A DNA stretch of 64,000 bases from contig NZ_JACHMI010000001.1 in NCBI RefSeq assembly GCF_014207985.1, positions 5,377,001 to 5,441,000 on the forward strand, read 5' to 3'. Every line of letters begins with the position of its first letter. Position 1 is the stretch's first letter. The DNA comes from Nonomuraea rubra (lineage in GTDB: Bacteria > Actinomycetota > Actinomycetes > Streptosporangiales > Streptosporangiaceae). The notes beneath the pieces were generated by a model. The model did no database searches, had not been told where the DNA came from, and was given only the letters and a program-made list of their open reading frames with translations. Shown here in pieces: positions 45,375-54,182 of this stretch. Both the position numbers and the translations under genes were made by a program.

Positions 45375-46270
45375 CCGACTACGGACATCCCATGAGCTTC
45401 GGGCTGAGTCTCGATCCCGACGCGGACAGGCTCCCCCAGACCAGGCAGCTGGCCAGGGCCGCAGCGGACGGCGGCCTGGACATCCTCGCTGTGCAGGACC
45501 ACGCGTACCAACCCGGTCACCTGGACGCCTGGACGCTGATCACGCACCTTGCCACGCAGACCGGGCGCATCTCGTTCCTCACCGATGTCGCGGATCTGCA
45601 GCTGCGTCCTCCTGCCATGCTGGCCAACGCTGCAGCGTCGCTCGGCGTCCTGGCCGAGGGCCGGATCATCCTCGGAGTCGGCGGCGGGGCGTTCGCCGAC
45701 GCCATCGCCGGGATGGGGGGCGGACGGCGCACCGGCCGCGAGATGGTGGCCTACACCGAACAGGCGCTGCACATCATGCGCGCCGCGCTGACCGGCGGTG
45801 CCGTCCGGCTACACAGCGACCAGCACGCGATCGAGGGCTACACCGCCGGCCCCGTCCCGGCGTCGCCCATCCCGCTGTGGCTCGGCAGCCAAGGGCCCCG
45901 GATGCTCGCCGTCACCGGCCGCTCCAGCGACGGCTGGATCTCACCGCTCAACATCTACGTCCCCCCGGACGAGGTCCCCGCCAAACAGAAGATCATCGAC
46001 GACGCCGCTCGCTCGGCCGGGCGCGACCCGGCGGCGATCCGCCGGATCTACAACGTGATCGGCGTGATCGGCGATGTGCGTCGCGGCCGCGGCTTGGTCG
46101 GCGACGTGCGGCTATGGACAGAGACACTCACCGTGTGGGCGACCGAGCTGGGTTTTGACACGTTCATCTTCTGGCCGATGACCGCACCCCTGTCCCAGCT
46201 CGCGGTGTTCGCCGCCGAGGTCGTCCCCGCCGTCCGGGAGCAAGTCGGCCAGATCCGGGGCCGACGATGA
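45371..46270 (+). CDS. LLM-class flavin-dependent oxidoreductase
   Basis: 299 aa luciferase-like monooxygenase/reductase using FMN or F420. FGLSLDPDADRLPQTRQLAR, LDILAVQDHAYQPGHLDAWT, GRIILGVGGGAFADAIAGMG and PLWLGSQGPRMLAVTGRSSD with GWISP follow the family order. The G-rich loop and LGSxGPRM phosphate site look more F420-like than luciferase-like (inference). GTG 45371 is chosen; ATG 45392 is the alternative. The stop overlaps the start of the FAD oxidoreductase (ATGA), so the two enzymes are made together and may act on the same substrate. Confidence 0.85.
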   Translation: MTDYGHPMSFGLSLDPDADRLPQTRQLARAAADGGLDILAVQDHAYQPGHLDAWTLITHLATQTGRISFLTDVADLQLRPPAMLANAAASLGVLAEGRIILGVGGGAFADAIAGMGGGRRTGREMVAYTEQALHIMRAALTGGAVRLHSDQHAIEGYTAGPVPASPIPLWLGSQGPRMLAVTGRSSDGWISPLNIYVPPDEVPAKQKIIDDAARSAGRDPAAIRRIYNVIGVIGDVRRGRGLVGDVRLWTETLTVWATELGFDTFIFWPMTAPLSQLAVFAAEVVPAVREQVGQIRGRR

Positions 46271-47571
46271 CGCCCAAGCTGTCCACGGTTCCACCCGAGC
46301 TGGAAGGCAAGATCGTCACCCCCGGGGACTCGCGGTATCGCCTGCTGCGCTCCACGTACACCACGGTGGCCGAGCCCGCGGCCGTCCTCACTCCCGAAAG
46401 CGCCCCCGAGGTCGTCGCAGCGTTGCGCTTCGCCCGCGAGCAGGGCCTGCCACTGAGCGTGCGCAGCGGAGGGCACGGCTTGTCCGGGCGTTCCTCCAAC
46501 AACGGCGGCGTGGTCATCGACCTGTCGGCGCTGAACCGCATCCAGGTGCTCGACCGCACGGCACGGCTCGTCCGAGTGGAGGCCGGCGCCCGCTGGGCCA
46601 CGGTCGCGCAGGCTCTGGCGCCGCACGGGCTGGCGATCAGCTCCGGCGATCACGGCAATGTCGGTGTCGGCGGCCTGGCCACCGGAGGCGGCATCGGCTG
46701 GCTGGTCCGCCACTACGGATTGACCATTGACCACATCCGCGCGGCGGAGGTGGTCCTTGCCGACGGCACCACCGTGCGCACCGACGCCGAGCATGAGCCG
46801 GACCTGCTGTGGGCGGTTCGCGGCGCCGGGTCCGGGGCCGGCATCGTGGTGGCGTTCGAGATCGAGGCAATGGAGCTGCGCAACGTCGGATACGCGCAGA
46901 TCGCCGTGCAGATGGACCGGGACGGCCACGCCCTGCGGCAATGGGCCGAGCACATGGCATCCGCCACGCGCGAGTTGACCACTGCCGTCACCCTGCAGTC
47001 CCACGGCTCGGCTCTGATCGCCTCCATCACCGCCGTCGTCGCCGATGCGGACGAGCCTCGCCTGCGGGCAGCGATCGGACCGCTGCTGAAGATCGGCACC
47101 CGGCTGCTCGACCTGCACGCCCAACTGGCTCCCTACCCCGCTCTGGTCTCCACCGCGCACCTGCACCCCAACACCGGCCAGCAGCCCAGCACGACCACCA
47201 ACGGCTTGCTCGCGGCGATGACCGACGATGACGCTGCGGCCCTCACGGCCACCGCGACCCTGCCCCCGCACCCTCTGGTCCAGCTGCGCTCGGTGGGCGG
47301 TGCGGTCAACGACGTCCCGGCCGACGCGACCGCCTATCCGCACCGGCATCAGCACACCCTGGTCATCGTCTCGACGTTCCCGCCGCAAGGCGGCGTGGAA
47401 CTCGATGCCGCCTGGCACCCGCTGGCCGAACGAGTCGACGGAGCCTACACCGGCTTCGAGAGCCGCCCCGGCCCGGAGGCATTCTCCCGGATCTACCCGG
47501 GTGCGACAGGCGAACGCGTCATCGGCCTGTGGAACCGGTACGACCCCGACCGCATCTTGCGCGCCTTCTGA
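46267..47571 (+). CDS. FAD-linked oxidoreductase, berberine-bridge-enzyme-like
   Basis: 434 aa. The PCMH-type FAD domain has LSVRSGGHGLSGRSSNNGG, where His70 takes the covalent 8-alpha FAD bond, and VGVGGLATGGGIGWLVRHYG. The usual second attachment cysteine (GxCxxVGVGG) is replaced: the stretch reads SSGDHGNVGVGG. FAD should therefore be singly linked. The BBE C-terminal end is abbreviated (LWNRYDPDRILRAF). These enzymes oxidise alcohols or sugars or close rings in secondary products. It is translationally coupled to the LLM gene upstream. Confidence 0.88.
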   Translation: MTPKLSTVPPELEGKIVTPGDSRYRLLRSTYTTVAEPAAVLTPESAPEVVAALRFAREQGLPLSVRSGGHGLSGRSSNNGGVVIDLSALNRIQVLDRTARLVRVEAGARWATVAQALAPHGLAISSGDHGNVGVGGLATGGGIGWLVRHYGLTIDHIRAAEVVLADGTTVRTDAEHEPDLLWAVRGAGSGAGIVVAFEIEAMELRNVGYAQIAVQMDRDGHALRQWAEHMASATRELTTAVTLQSHGSALIASITAVVADADEPRLRAAIGPLLKIGTRLLDLHAQLAPYPALVSTAHLHPNTGQQPSTTTNGLLAAMTDDDAAALTATATLPPHPLVQLRSVGGAVNDVPADATAYPHRHQHTLVIVSTFPPQGGVELDAAWHPLAERVDGAYTGFESRPGPEAFSRIYPGATGERVIGLWNRYDPDRILRAF

Positions 47572-47645
47572 GCTGCACATGCGAACCCTCTTCACGGCGC
47601 GGACGCGGGCAATCGATGCCAAAGCGAAAGGACCCTGGTGCACAC

Positions 47646-48062
47646 ATGGGTGCCTCCAGCCAGCACGACTCTCCGACCGGCCCGGCGAGGGCCTCCGCCA
47701 CCACGTTCAGGCTCAGCCATCGGCATCTGCCCGGCACGAGTGTGATCGCGGTCGGCGGCGAGGTCGACCTTGCCAGCAGCGGCCGGCTGGCCGACTACGT
47801 CAATTGCGTCCGCCGGCCCGGCGACCATGTGGTGTTCGACCTGACCCGCTTGCTGTTCCTGGACTGCTCCGGTCTGCGGGTCCTGATCGCCAGCGCTCGG
47901 CAGGCCGCCGAGGACGACGCGGTGGTACTCCTGGCGGGGGTGCATGGCGTACCCGCCAGGCTGATGCACCTTGTCCGGATTCACTCGCTCCTGCCCATGG
48001 TAAGCACGGTCGAGCAGGCCCTCACCGCCCTGCCCATCACCGTCTGTGCAGGGACCATGTAG
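47646..48062 (+). CDS. STAS-domain anti-sigma-factor antagonist
   Basis: 138 aa SpoIIAA/RsbV-like protein. VIAVGGEVDLASSGRLADYV is the first strand-helix unit, and FLDCSGLRVLIASARQAAED contains the serine that is phosphorylated by an anti-sigma kinase. It would release a SigB/F-type factor when not phosphorylated. No kinase or sigma gene is adjacent. ATG 47646 gives a standard length; ATG 47616 would add ten residues. WhiB and MerR genes follow, forming a small stress-control group. Confidence 0.85.
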   Translation: MGASSQHDSPTGPARASATTFRLSHRHLPGTSVIAVGGEVDLASSGRLADYVNCVRRPGDHVVFDLTRLLFLDCSGLRVLIASARQAAEDDAVVLLAGVHGVPARLMHLVRIHSLLPMVSTVEQALTALPITVCAGTM

Positions 48063-48293
48063 ACCCTGACGGCCAGTACCACGGCCCCGCGCACGGCTCT
48101 CCGGCGGCTCGCCCGCGCACCCTTCGCCCGAGTGAAACCCCCACCTGCCACAGCGATCAAGACCCGTCAGACCGTTCCTGCCCGCCACGCCAGCTGGTCA
48201 GGGACGCGACCGTGTCTGCCTGTCGCCACAGGCCCATCTGGTCTTGCCCGCGATCCACGCACGAATCACACCCACGCATAACAGGCGGCCACC

Positions 48294-48590
48294 ATGACGC
48301 TGCAGCACACCCGCCACAATCACGCCCCCCGACCACCCCTGCGCTGGATGACCCGCGCCGCCTGTCAGGATGCCGATCCCGGCCTTTTCTTCCCGGTCAT
48401 CGGGGACACCTCGCAGCAGGGTCAGGCCGACGATCAGGCACGGCGCATCTGCCAGGCCTGCCCCGTACAGCCGGCCTGTCTCGACTGGGCCCTACGCACC
48501 GGCGAACCGGACGGCCTGTGGGGCGGTACCACCCCGGAGGAACGCCGACGGCTACGCGCCCGCGAGCAACAGGCCCCGGCCACGGCATGA
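48294..48590 (+). CDS. WhiB-family iron-sulfur regulator
   Basis: 98 aa. The four cluster cysteines are Cys24, Cys53, Cys56 and Cys62 (RAACQDADPGLFFP, CQACPVQPAC), followed by the GLWGGTTPEERR turn and a basic tail that contacts DNA. Wbl proteins hold a 4Fe-4S cluster, bind the primary sigma factor and sense redox or nitric oxide. This one is of the short WhiB/WhiD/WblA-like size. It is preceded by about 230 bp with its own promoter region. It is also an actinobacterial marker. Confidence 0.93.
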   Translation: MTLQHTRHNHAPRPPLRWMTRAACQDADPGLFFPVIGDTSQQGQADDQARRICQACPVQPACLDWALRTGEPDGLWGGTTPEERRRLRAREQQAPATA

Positions 48591-48641
48591 CCATCCGCCC
48601 GGTCCGCCCCACGGGCCCCGCCGGCGCGCCGGACCCGGCGT

Positions 48642-48660
48642 TTGACTTGAAGCGCTTGAG
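48642..48660 (+). promoter_or_regulatory. MerR-type promoter/operator candidate
   Basis: TTGACT (48642-48647) is followed by the AAGCGCTT palindrome (48650-48657) within CTTGAAGCGCTTGAGG. A dyad just after a -35 box is the normal place for a MerR site, and the MerR gene begins about 20 bp later, which suggests autoregulation. Confidence 0.45.
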
Positions 48661-48678
48661 GTGTTGCAGGCTGTGGAC

Positions 48679-49134
48679 ATGGCAACGACGGGGAAGAACG
48701 CAACCGTCTCCGCGGTGTCGATTCAGGACGTTTCTCGGGTGAGTGGCCTGTCGGAACCGACGCTGCGTTACTACGAGAAGATCGGCCTGATCGGCCCGGT
48801 ACCCCGGGACGAGAGCAGCGGCCACCGGCGCTATGACAGCAGGGCCGTCGAGACGATCGAGGCGCTGAGCTGCCTGCGAGCGGCCGGGATGAGCGTGCAG
48901 GACATGCGCGCCTACCTGCGGTACCTGGACGGCGCCGACGCCCACGCGGCCGAGATGCGGGATCTGTTCCTGAGGAACGCCGAGCGGGTGGCGCAGGAGA
49001 TCGAGCAGATGCAGGTTCGGCTGCGCTATCTGCAGCTCAAGGCCGACTTGTGGGCCGCGCGCCAGGACGGCGACACGGCCAGGGAACGCCAGGTCGTGCA
49101 GGACATCACCAGCACCATTGCTGACCTTCGATAA
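48679..49134 (+). CDS. MerR-family transcriptional regulator
   Basis: 151 aa. SIQDVSRVSGLSEPTLRYYE and KIGLIGPVPR form the winged helix-turn-helix; ALSCLRAAGMSVQDMRAYLR and a long coiled-coil (ERVAQEIEQMQVRLRYLQLK) follow for dimerisation. No cysteine metal site is seen, so it probably senses an organic ligand. It lies 15 bp before the epimerase-type reductase, which is the likely target. ATG 48679 is chosen, with GTG 48661 as the alternative. The dead MerR at 43012 shows that similar pairs existed nearby. Confidence 0.87.
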   Translation: MATTGKNATVSAVSIQDVSRVSGLSEPTLRYYEKIGLIGPVPRDESSGHRRYDSRAVETIEALSCLRAAGMSVQDMRAYLRYLDGADAHAAEMRDLFLRNAERVAQEIEQMQVRLRYLQLKADLWAARQDGDTARERQVVQDITSTIADLR

Positions 49135-49149
49135 AGAAAGAAGATCAAT

Positions 49150-50253
49150 ATGTCACACAGTACGCGCGTTGAGCAGGCCGAAGGGTCAGGGGACGGCGAA
49201 CTGGTTCTGGTAACCGGCGGTAACGGCTATCTGGGGTCGCATGTGATCAGCTCCTTGCTGCGGGCCGGTTATCGGGTGCGCACGACGGTGCGGTCGCTGG
49301 ATCGGGCCGGCCAGATCCGTGCGACAGCGGCGGGCGCCGGTCCCGATCCGGACGAACGACTGGAAGTCGTCCAGGCGGATCTGAACGCCGACGAGGGATG
49401 GCACGAGGCGGCGCGGAACTGCACCTACGTTCTCCACGTGGCCTCGCCCTTCCCGGCGGGTCAGCCGCGGCACGAAGACGAGGTGATCATTCCTGCTCGT
49501 GACGGCGCGCTGCGCGTCCTGCGGGCGGCACGGGATGAGGGTGTCGAGCGGGTGGTGATGACGTCGTCCTTCGCCGCCATCGGATACACCCGCAAGCCGG
49601 GCGACGAGTACGACGAGCACGACTGGACCGATCCCGACGACGACCTCACCCCGTACATCAAGTCCAAGACCGTCGCCGAGCGGGCAGCATGGAACTTCAT
49701 GCAGGCCGAGGGCGGTGACCTGGACTTGACAGTGATCGCTCCCAGCGGCATCTTCGGCCCGATCCTCAACGACCACCTGGCCGTCTCTGTGGCTTTCGTC
49801 AAAGCGATGCTCGATGGAGCACTTGCGGTCGTGCCTCCGCAGTACTTCGGCGTGGCGGACGTCCGTGACGTGGCCGACGTCCATGTGCGGGCGATGACCT
49901 GCCCGGAGGCCGCAGGGGAGCGGTTCCTCGTCAGCAGCGGTGAGGCGATCAGCTTCCTGCGGATAGCGAACATCCTCACCGAGCACCTGGGCGAGCGCGC
50001 CGCCCGGGTACCCGTCCGGGAGCTGACCGCGGAGCAGCTGCGCGAAGGCGCGCGCACCAATCCTGCCCTCCGGGAGGCCCTCAGCCAACTGGGCAAGATC
50101 CCCGTCCTGCGCACCGACAAGGCCCGCAAGCTGCTCGGCTGGCAGCCACGCGACGTGGTCACCACCATCGTCGACACCGCGGAGAGCCTCTTCCGGCACG
50201 GGCTGATCGACAGTCAACCGGCTCCTCGGTCGGCAGAGCACGATCACGCCTGA
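49150..50253 (+). CDS. NAD-dependent epimerase/dehydratase-type reductase (extended SDR)
   Basis: 367 aa. VTGGNGYLGS (TGxxGxxG at 22-29) binds NAD(P), and the active site is Ser140 (VMTSSF) with YIKSK (Tyr169, Lys173). It resembles dihydroflavonol-reductase/aldehyde-reductase-like SDRs, which reduce ketones or aldehydes. It follows the MerR gene by 15 bp with an AAAGAAAGAAG ribosome site, so it is the MerR target in a two-gene operon. A dead relative lies at 18785-19440. A strong two-way hairpin follows the gene. Confidence 0.88.
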   Translation: MSHSTRVEQAEGSGDGELVLVTGGNGYLGSHVISSLLRAGYRVRTTVRSLDRAGQIRATAAGAGPDPDERLEVVQADLNADEGWHEAARNCTYVLHVASPFPAGQPRHEDEVIIPARDGALRVLRAARDEGVERVVMTSSFAAIGYTRKPGDEYDEHDWTDPDDDLTPYIKSKTVAERAAWNFMQAEGGDLDLTVIAPSGIFGPILNDHLAVSVAFVKAMLDGALAVVPPQYFGVADVRDVADVHVRAMTCPEAAGERFLVSSGEAISFLRIANILTEHLGERAARVPVRELTAEQLREGARTNPALREALSQLGKIPVLRTDKARKLLGWQPRDVVTTIVDTAESLFRHGLIDSQPAPRSAEHDHA

Positions 50254-50638
50254 CCCGACAGGCGTCCAGAAGTTCGCTCTTCCCGATCCTTTGGCGTGCG
50301 GCGAGCGCGCCGCCCCCGGGGCAGACGCACGGGCAGAAACGCCTCTCGGAGCGACGGGTCTTGCTCTTGTCGCCGGCTCGGTCCGCCTTCTACCTGGGCA
50401 GCGGTGCGGGCCATGCCGCAAGGTCCCAGCGGGTGAGCTCCACCCAGCCGACTTGTGCACAATCGCCGGGTCGGCGAGCGACGCTCGGCAGCGGCCGCTC
50501 GGCTTCCGCATCGCTGTCCTCGGTGAGCCGTCGAGCCTGCAATGTCCGGCAGATCCCCCGACGGGCCGGGGCGAGCCGGCCCGTCGGGGAGATCTGCCCC
50601 AGGACATGGGACGTGGGCGTCGAAGATTTTCAGCGGGC
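50254..50638. other. Convergent intergenic stretch
   Basis: About 385 bp between the convergent epimerase and RraA genes. Apart from the strong hairpin at 50549-50597 I see no gene, start signal or domain. Frames on both strands are short and arginine-rich. Confidence 0.6.
50549..50597. terminator. Strong bidirectional hairpin terminator
   Basis: CCCCGACGGGCCGG (50556-50569) pairs with CCGGCCCGTCGGGG (50576-50589) around the loop GGCGAG. Below one bulged A, GCAGATC (50549-50555) pairs with GATCTGC (50591-50597). This gives 21 paired bases between convergent genes. Confidence 0.8.
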
Positions 50639-51430
50639 TCAGACGAGCGGCCGGCGGCCGGCGTCGCGCCAGGCCTCGTACTCGGCGCGGCTGTCCGGGC
50701 TGAGCGGGTAGTAGTCGGACAGCCGGGCGCCTTGTTCGAGCCGCATCCGGCTGAACTCCTCCCAGTTCTCGTGGTCCTCGGCCGAGCGCACCAGCTCCGC
50801 GGCCTTGCCCGCGGGTACGATCACCGCACCGTCGTCGTCGGCGATCACGACGTCGCCTGGCAGGCAGAGCACCCCGCCGGCGGCGACCGGCACGTCGTAC
50901 GCCCAGGGAAACAGGTCCATCTGCGAGGCGTAGTGCGGCGTCGTGCCGGTGCACCAGATCGGCACGCCGAGCTCGCGCACCCGCGCGGCGTCCCGGATGC
51001 GGCCGTCGACGACGATGCCGGCGCCGCCACGACGCTTGAAGTAGCGCACGAGCATGTCGCCGAAGCAGCCGGTGAACGAGCTGCCGTAGGCCTGTACGAC
51101 GAGTACGTCGCCTTCCTGCACGGTCTCCAGCACGGCCCACAGGGCGGTGTCGCGCTCGACGTACTCCTGGCCGAGGCCGCTCGCGACGTCCTCGCGCTGC
51201 GGCATGAACTGCAGCGTCAGCGCCGAGCCGACGACGGCCCTGCCGCGCTCCAGCGGGGCGGGGCCCTGCACGGCGGTGCGGCTGATGCCCATGCCGTTGA
51301 GCTTGGCGCAGGCGGTGGCGGCGCTGACCACCTTCAGGCGGCGCAGGATGTCGGGGTCGGCCCGGTCGAAGGGCTCGCCGCGGACCGGCAGGGGCCAGAC
51401 GGCGGACGGCGACCCGGGGGAGGTGTTCAT
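50639..51430 (-). CDS. RraA-like aldolase/decarboxylase family protein
   Basis: 263 aa, last gene of the sugar-import operon. GIVVDGRIRDAARV (DGRIRD at 142-147) is the active-site motif of the RraA/HMG-aldolase fold, and VLCLPGDVVIADDDGAVIVP the conserved C-terminal strand pair. Members cleave 4-hydroxy-2-oxo acids such as 4-carboxy-4-hydroxy-2-oxoadipate with a divalent metal, or act as regulators of RNase E. In a sugar operon an aldolase on an acidic sugar breakdown product is more likely (inference). The ATG overlaps the upstream stop (ATGA). Confidence 0.85.
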   Translation of the reverse strand: MNTSPGSPSAVWPLPVRGEPFDRADPDILRRLKVVSAATACAKLNGMGISRTAVQGPAPLERGRAVVGSALTLQFMPQREDVASGLGQEYVERDTALWAVLETVQEGDVLVVQAYGSSFTGCFGDMLVRYFKRRGGAGIVVDGRIRDAARVRELGVPIWCTGTTPHYASQMDLFPWAYDVPVAAGGVLCLPGDVVIADDDGAVIVPAGKAAELVRSAEDHENWEEFSRMRLEQGARLSDYYPLSPDSRAEYEAWRDAGRRPLV

Positions 51431-53355
51431 GCGTTGTTCTCCTGAGCGGTACGGGCGAAGTTCTGGTGGGCGGCGCGGTGGACGCGCCGGTTGATCTCGA
51501 GGTCGAGGGTGATCCGCGTGCGGGCGGGCAGGAACACCTCGATCCGCGGGGTACCGGCCGGGACGCGGCGGCGCCCGGCAGGGGCGGGCGGGATGTCGTA
51601 GCGGCGGTCGTCGCCGGGGTAACCGGGTTCGGCGATGTCGTGGCCGGCGCTGACGATCTCGTCCTCACCGAAAGCGCCGGCCTGCACGACCGCGAGCTGG
51701 TCGTCGTCGCCGGTGTTGACCAGCTCCAGCACGATGCGGCGCTCCTCGGCCGCGCTGACCAGGGCCGCGACCCCGGGCGGCAGGCCGGGGCGCCCGCGCG
51801 TGCCGTCGCCGATGACGACGCGGGCGAGCGCGAGGCCGCCGTAGTAGACGGCCGGCGGGGCGCCGGACACGAGCTGGGTCAGCACCTCCGTCACCACGGG
51901 GTTGAGGCGCTGCCAGAAGTGGATGTCGCCGTCCTCCGGCTCGTCCGGGGCCTGCGCGATCAGGGCCGTTCTGCGGAGGGTCTGGGCGAGGGCCAGCTCC
52001 AGCGCGCGTTCGGGGTAGTCCGGGTTGCGGCCGGCGAGGTAGCCGATCCAGGGCGCCTCGTGGCCCTGCTCCTCCTTGTCATGGAACCAGCGCACCGCCT
52101 CCCAGTCGGAGTCGGAGTCGGCGCGCAGCCGCTCCAGGCGGGGGTCGTGCGCGACGTCGCCGCGCGCCCACGCCAGCCACAGCACGGGCGCGAGCGGCAC
52201 CGGGTGCCGGTCGAACCAGCCCTGCGGGCCGTGCCGGTAGGGCACGAGCAGCTCGCGGGTGCTGTCGTCGGCGCCGAGCCGTTCGGCCCAGCCGGGGCCG
52301 AGGCTGCCGCGGGTGGCGATGCGGTCGGCGACCTCGCCCTGCGCCATCACGGCGTCGAGGGTGCCGCCGACGAGGTCGAGCCGGTCGAGCGTGCCGGTGA
52401 GCACGACGGAGTTGAGCGCGGCGACCGTGGCGGCGGGGGCGATCGAGTGCAGGCCGTGGGGCCAGGTCCAGCCGTAGTGGCCGCCGTACCAGGCGCCGCC
52501 GTGCAGCTCGCCGACGGTCCCGCCGGGGCCCACGTTGTCGGGCAGCACGCCGCCGTTCGCGGCCGCGCGCTCGCGCCAGGCGTCGACGTACTCGATCACC
52601 CAGTCCGACAGGCGCGGGTCGTGGTCGTAGAGCCAGGCGTTGGTCGCCAGGGTCGTCGCGGCGAGGTTCACGGCGGTGTCGCCGCGGCCCATGCGCTCCT
52701 GCATCGCCCGGCCCATGGCGCGGGCCGCGGCCGGGTCGCGCAGATCGTCCCAGGTGCGGACGCCGGGGACGTCGAGCAGCGGCAGGCCGTAGATCTCCAT
52801 GCCGGGCTGATCGGCGCGGTACTCCTCCCAGTCCTCGCCGACGCCCCAGCGCGGGCCGCCCGACCCGGTGTGCGGGGCCACGATCGTCCGGGTGGCCGGA
52901 TCGTAGTTGCCGGCGCCGGGCAGGTAGAGCTCGGCGAAGCGGCGGGCCCGCGCGCGGAACGCGGCATCGGCGGGGTCCGCGGCGCAGATCGCGAGGAAGA
53001 ACGGCAGCGACTCGCCCTGGTGAAACCAGTCGTAGCCGACCTCGTACTCCTCCCGCACGAACCCGAACCCGGCGAGTTGCCGGGTGACGCCCTCCCAGTG
53101 ATGCTTGGCGGCGTCGAGCAGGTCGCCGGCCCCGCCGAGGCGGTAGAGCACGGGCCAGTTGAAGAACGGCTCGTAGAAGTCGTCGACGCCGTCGCGGCCG
53201 TACATCCGGCCCCGGTAGCGCAGCCGGCCGTCGGGCTCGCAGAAGCGGCTCTCGAACGTGCGCCAGGCCCGGTCGAGGCGCGCGAGCAGCTCGCGTTCGA
53301 GCAGCGCCCAGCGGGGCAGTGCCCGGACGGGCACGGTGGCGGAGATCCTGATCAT
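51427..53355 (-). CDS. Uncharacterised 642-aa protein of a sugar operon, possible alpha/alpha-toroid enzyme
   Basis: Cytoplasmic protein without signal peptide. A helical N-terminal half (ARLDRAWRTFESRFC, YGRDGVDDFYEPFFNWPVLY, WFHQGESLPFFLAI, GELHGGAWYGGHYGWTWPHG) with many Trp, Tyr and acidic residues resembles (alpha/alpha)6-type glycosidases or lyases. The last 130 residues look like a beta-sandwich. I cannot name a family. Overlaps of 4 bp on both sides (with the permease and the RraA-like gene) show it belongs to the operon, so it probably acts on the imported sugar, for instance as a glycosidase or unsaturated-uronyl hydrolase-like enzyme. Confidence 0.8.
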   Translation of the reverse strand: MIRISATVPVRALPRWALLERELLARLDRAWRTFESRFCEPDGRLRYRGRMYGRDGVDDFYEPFFNWPVLYRLGGAGDLLDAAKHHWEGVTRQLAGFGFVREEYEVGYDWFHQGESLPFFLAICAADPADAAFRARARRFAELYLPGAGNYDPATRTIVAPHTGSGGPRWGVGEDWEEYRADQPGMEIYGLPLLDVPGVRTWDDLRDPAAARAMGRAMQERMGRGDTAVNLAATTLATNAWLYDHDPRLSDWVIEYVDAWRERAAANGGVLPDNVGPGGTVGELHGGAWYGGHYGWTWPHGLHSIAPAATVAALNSVVLTGTLDRLDLVGGTLDAVMAQGEVADRIATRGSLGPGWAERLGADDSTRELLVPYRHGPQGWFDRHPVPLAPVLWLAWARGDVAHDPRLERLRADSDSDWEAVRWFHDKEEQGHEAPWIGYLAGRNPDYPERALELALAQTLRRTALIAQAPDEPEDGDIHFWQRLNPVVTEVLTQLVSGAPPAVYYGGLALARVVIGDGTRGRPGLPPGVAALVSAAEERRIVLELVNTGDDDQLAVVQAGAFGEDEIVSAGHDIAEPGYPGDDRRYDIPPAPAGRRRVPAGTPRIEVFLPARTRITLDLEINRRVHRAAHQNFARTAQENNA

Positions 53356-54182
53356 CCCTTGATCGCCCCCGAAGTGAGACCGCCGATGATGCGCTTCTGC
53401 AGCAGGACGTAGAACACGATCGCGGGCGCGACCGCGAGCAGCATGTTCGAGTAGACGATCGTGAAGTCGGTCGAGTACTTGCTGACCGCCGCGAACACGC
53501 CGGTGGTCACCGTGTAGATCCCGGAGCCGGGTCCCAGGATGATGCGCGGGTTCACGAAGTCCGACCAGACGCTCACGGAGTTGAGCACGACGGCCGTCGC
53601 GACGGCCGGCCGCATGAGGGGGAAGATGATGCGCCAGAAGGTGCCCATCCGGCCGGCCCCGTCGATGCGGGCCGCCTTGTCCAGCTCACGTGGGATGCTC
53701 TGCACGAACGCGGTGAACAGGAACACCGTCGTCGGGATCGTCAGCGCCGTCTGGAACAGGACGAGGCCGGGGACGGTGCCCATGAGGCCGATCGTCCGCA
53801 GCACGTAGATCACCGGGATGACGATCGCCTGGCTCGGAATGAACAGGCCGGTCAGCAGTACGAGCAGCACCAGCCGGTGGCCGCGCCGGGTGCCGCGGGC
53901 GATCGCGTACGCGGCCGGGCCGGTGATGAGGATCGACAGCACGTTGACGGCCGCCACGAGCAGCGCGGTCGTGCCGTACGCGGCGATCACGTTGAAGTCG
54001 GCGGAGGTCGCGGCTCGGACGATGTTGTCGAGCGTGAACCCGCCGGCGGGCACGCCGAACGGCGCCCCGACGATGTCGTCCTGGCTCTTGAAGGCGTTGG
54101 TCACGAGCAGGTAGAGCGGCGCGGCCATCACGGCGGCGAGGACGACGAGCACGGCGCCCCGGAGCAGGCGGGCGGCGCTCAC
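53352..54182 (-). CDS. Sugar ABC transporter permease, MalG type
   Basis: 276 aa, six membrane segments. The EAA loop that docks the ATPase is ELDKAARIDGAGRMGTFWRI, followed by IFPLMRP, as in CUT1 importers. It is paired with the permease upstream (4-bp overlap). No ATPase gene is in the operon, so a shared MsiK-type ATPase encoded elsewhere is expected, which is usual for CUT1 systems of actinomycetes. Confidence 0.92.
   Translation of the reverse strand: MSAARLLRGAVLVVLAAVMAAPLYLLVTNAFKSQDDIVGAPFGVPAGGFTLDNIVRAATSADFNVIAAYGTTALLVAAVNVLSILITGPAAYAIARGTRRGHRLVLLVLLTGLFIPSQAIVIPVIYVLRTIGLMGTVPGLVLFQTALTIPTTVFLFTAFVQSIPRELDKAARIDGAGRMGTFWRIIFPLMRPAVATAVVLNSVSVWSDFVNPRIILGPGSGIYTVTTGVFAAVSKYSTDFTIVYSNMLLAVAPAIVFYVLLQKRIIGGLTSGAIKG

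Noticed and set aside
51466..53412. 648-codon open frame on the plus strand
   Set aside because: Antisense of the 642-aa operon gene; low-complexity composition and no ribosome site.
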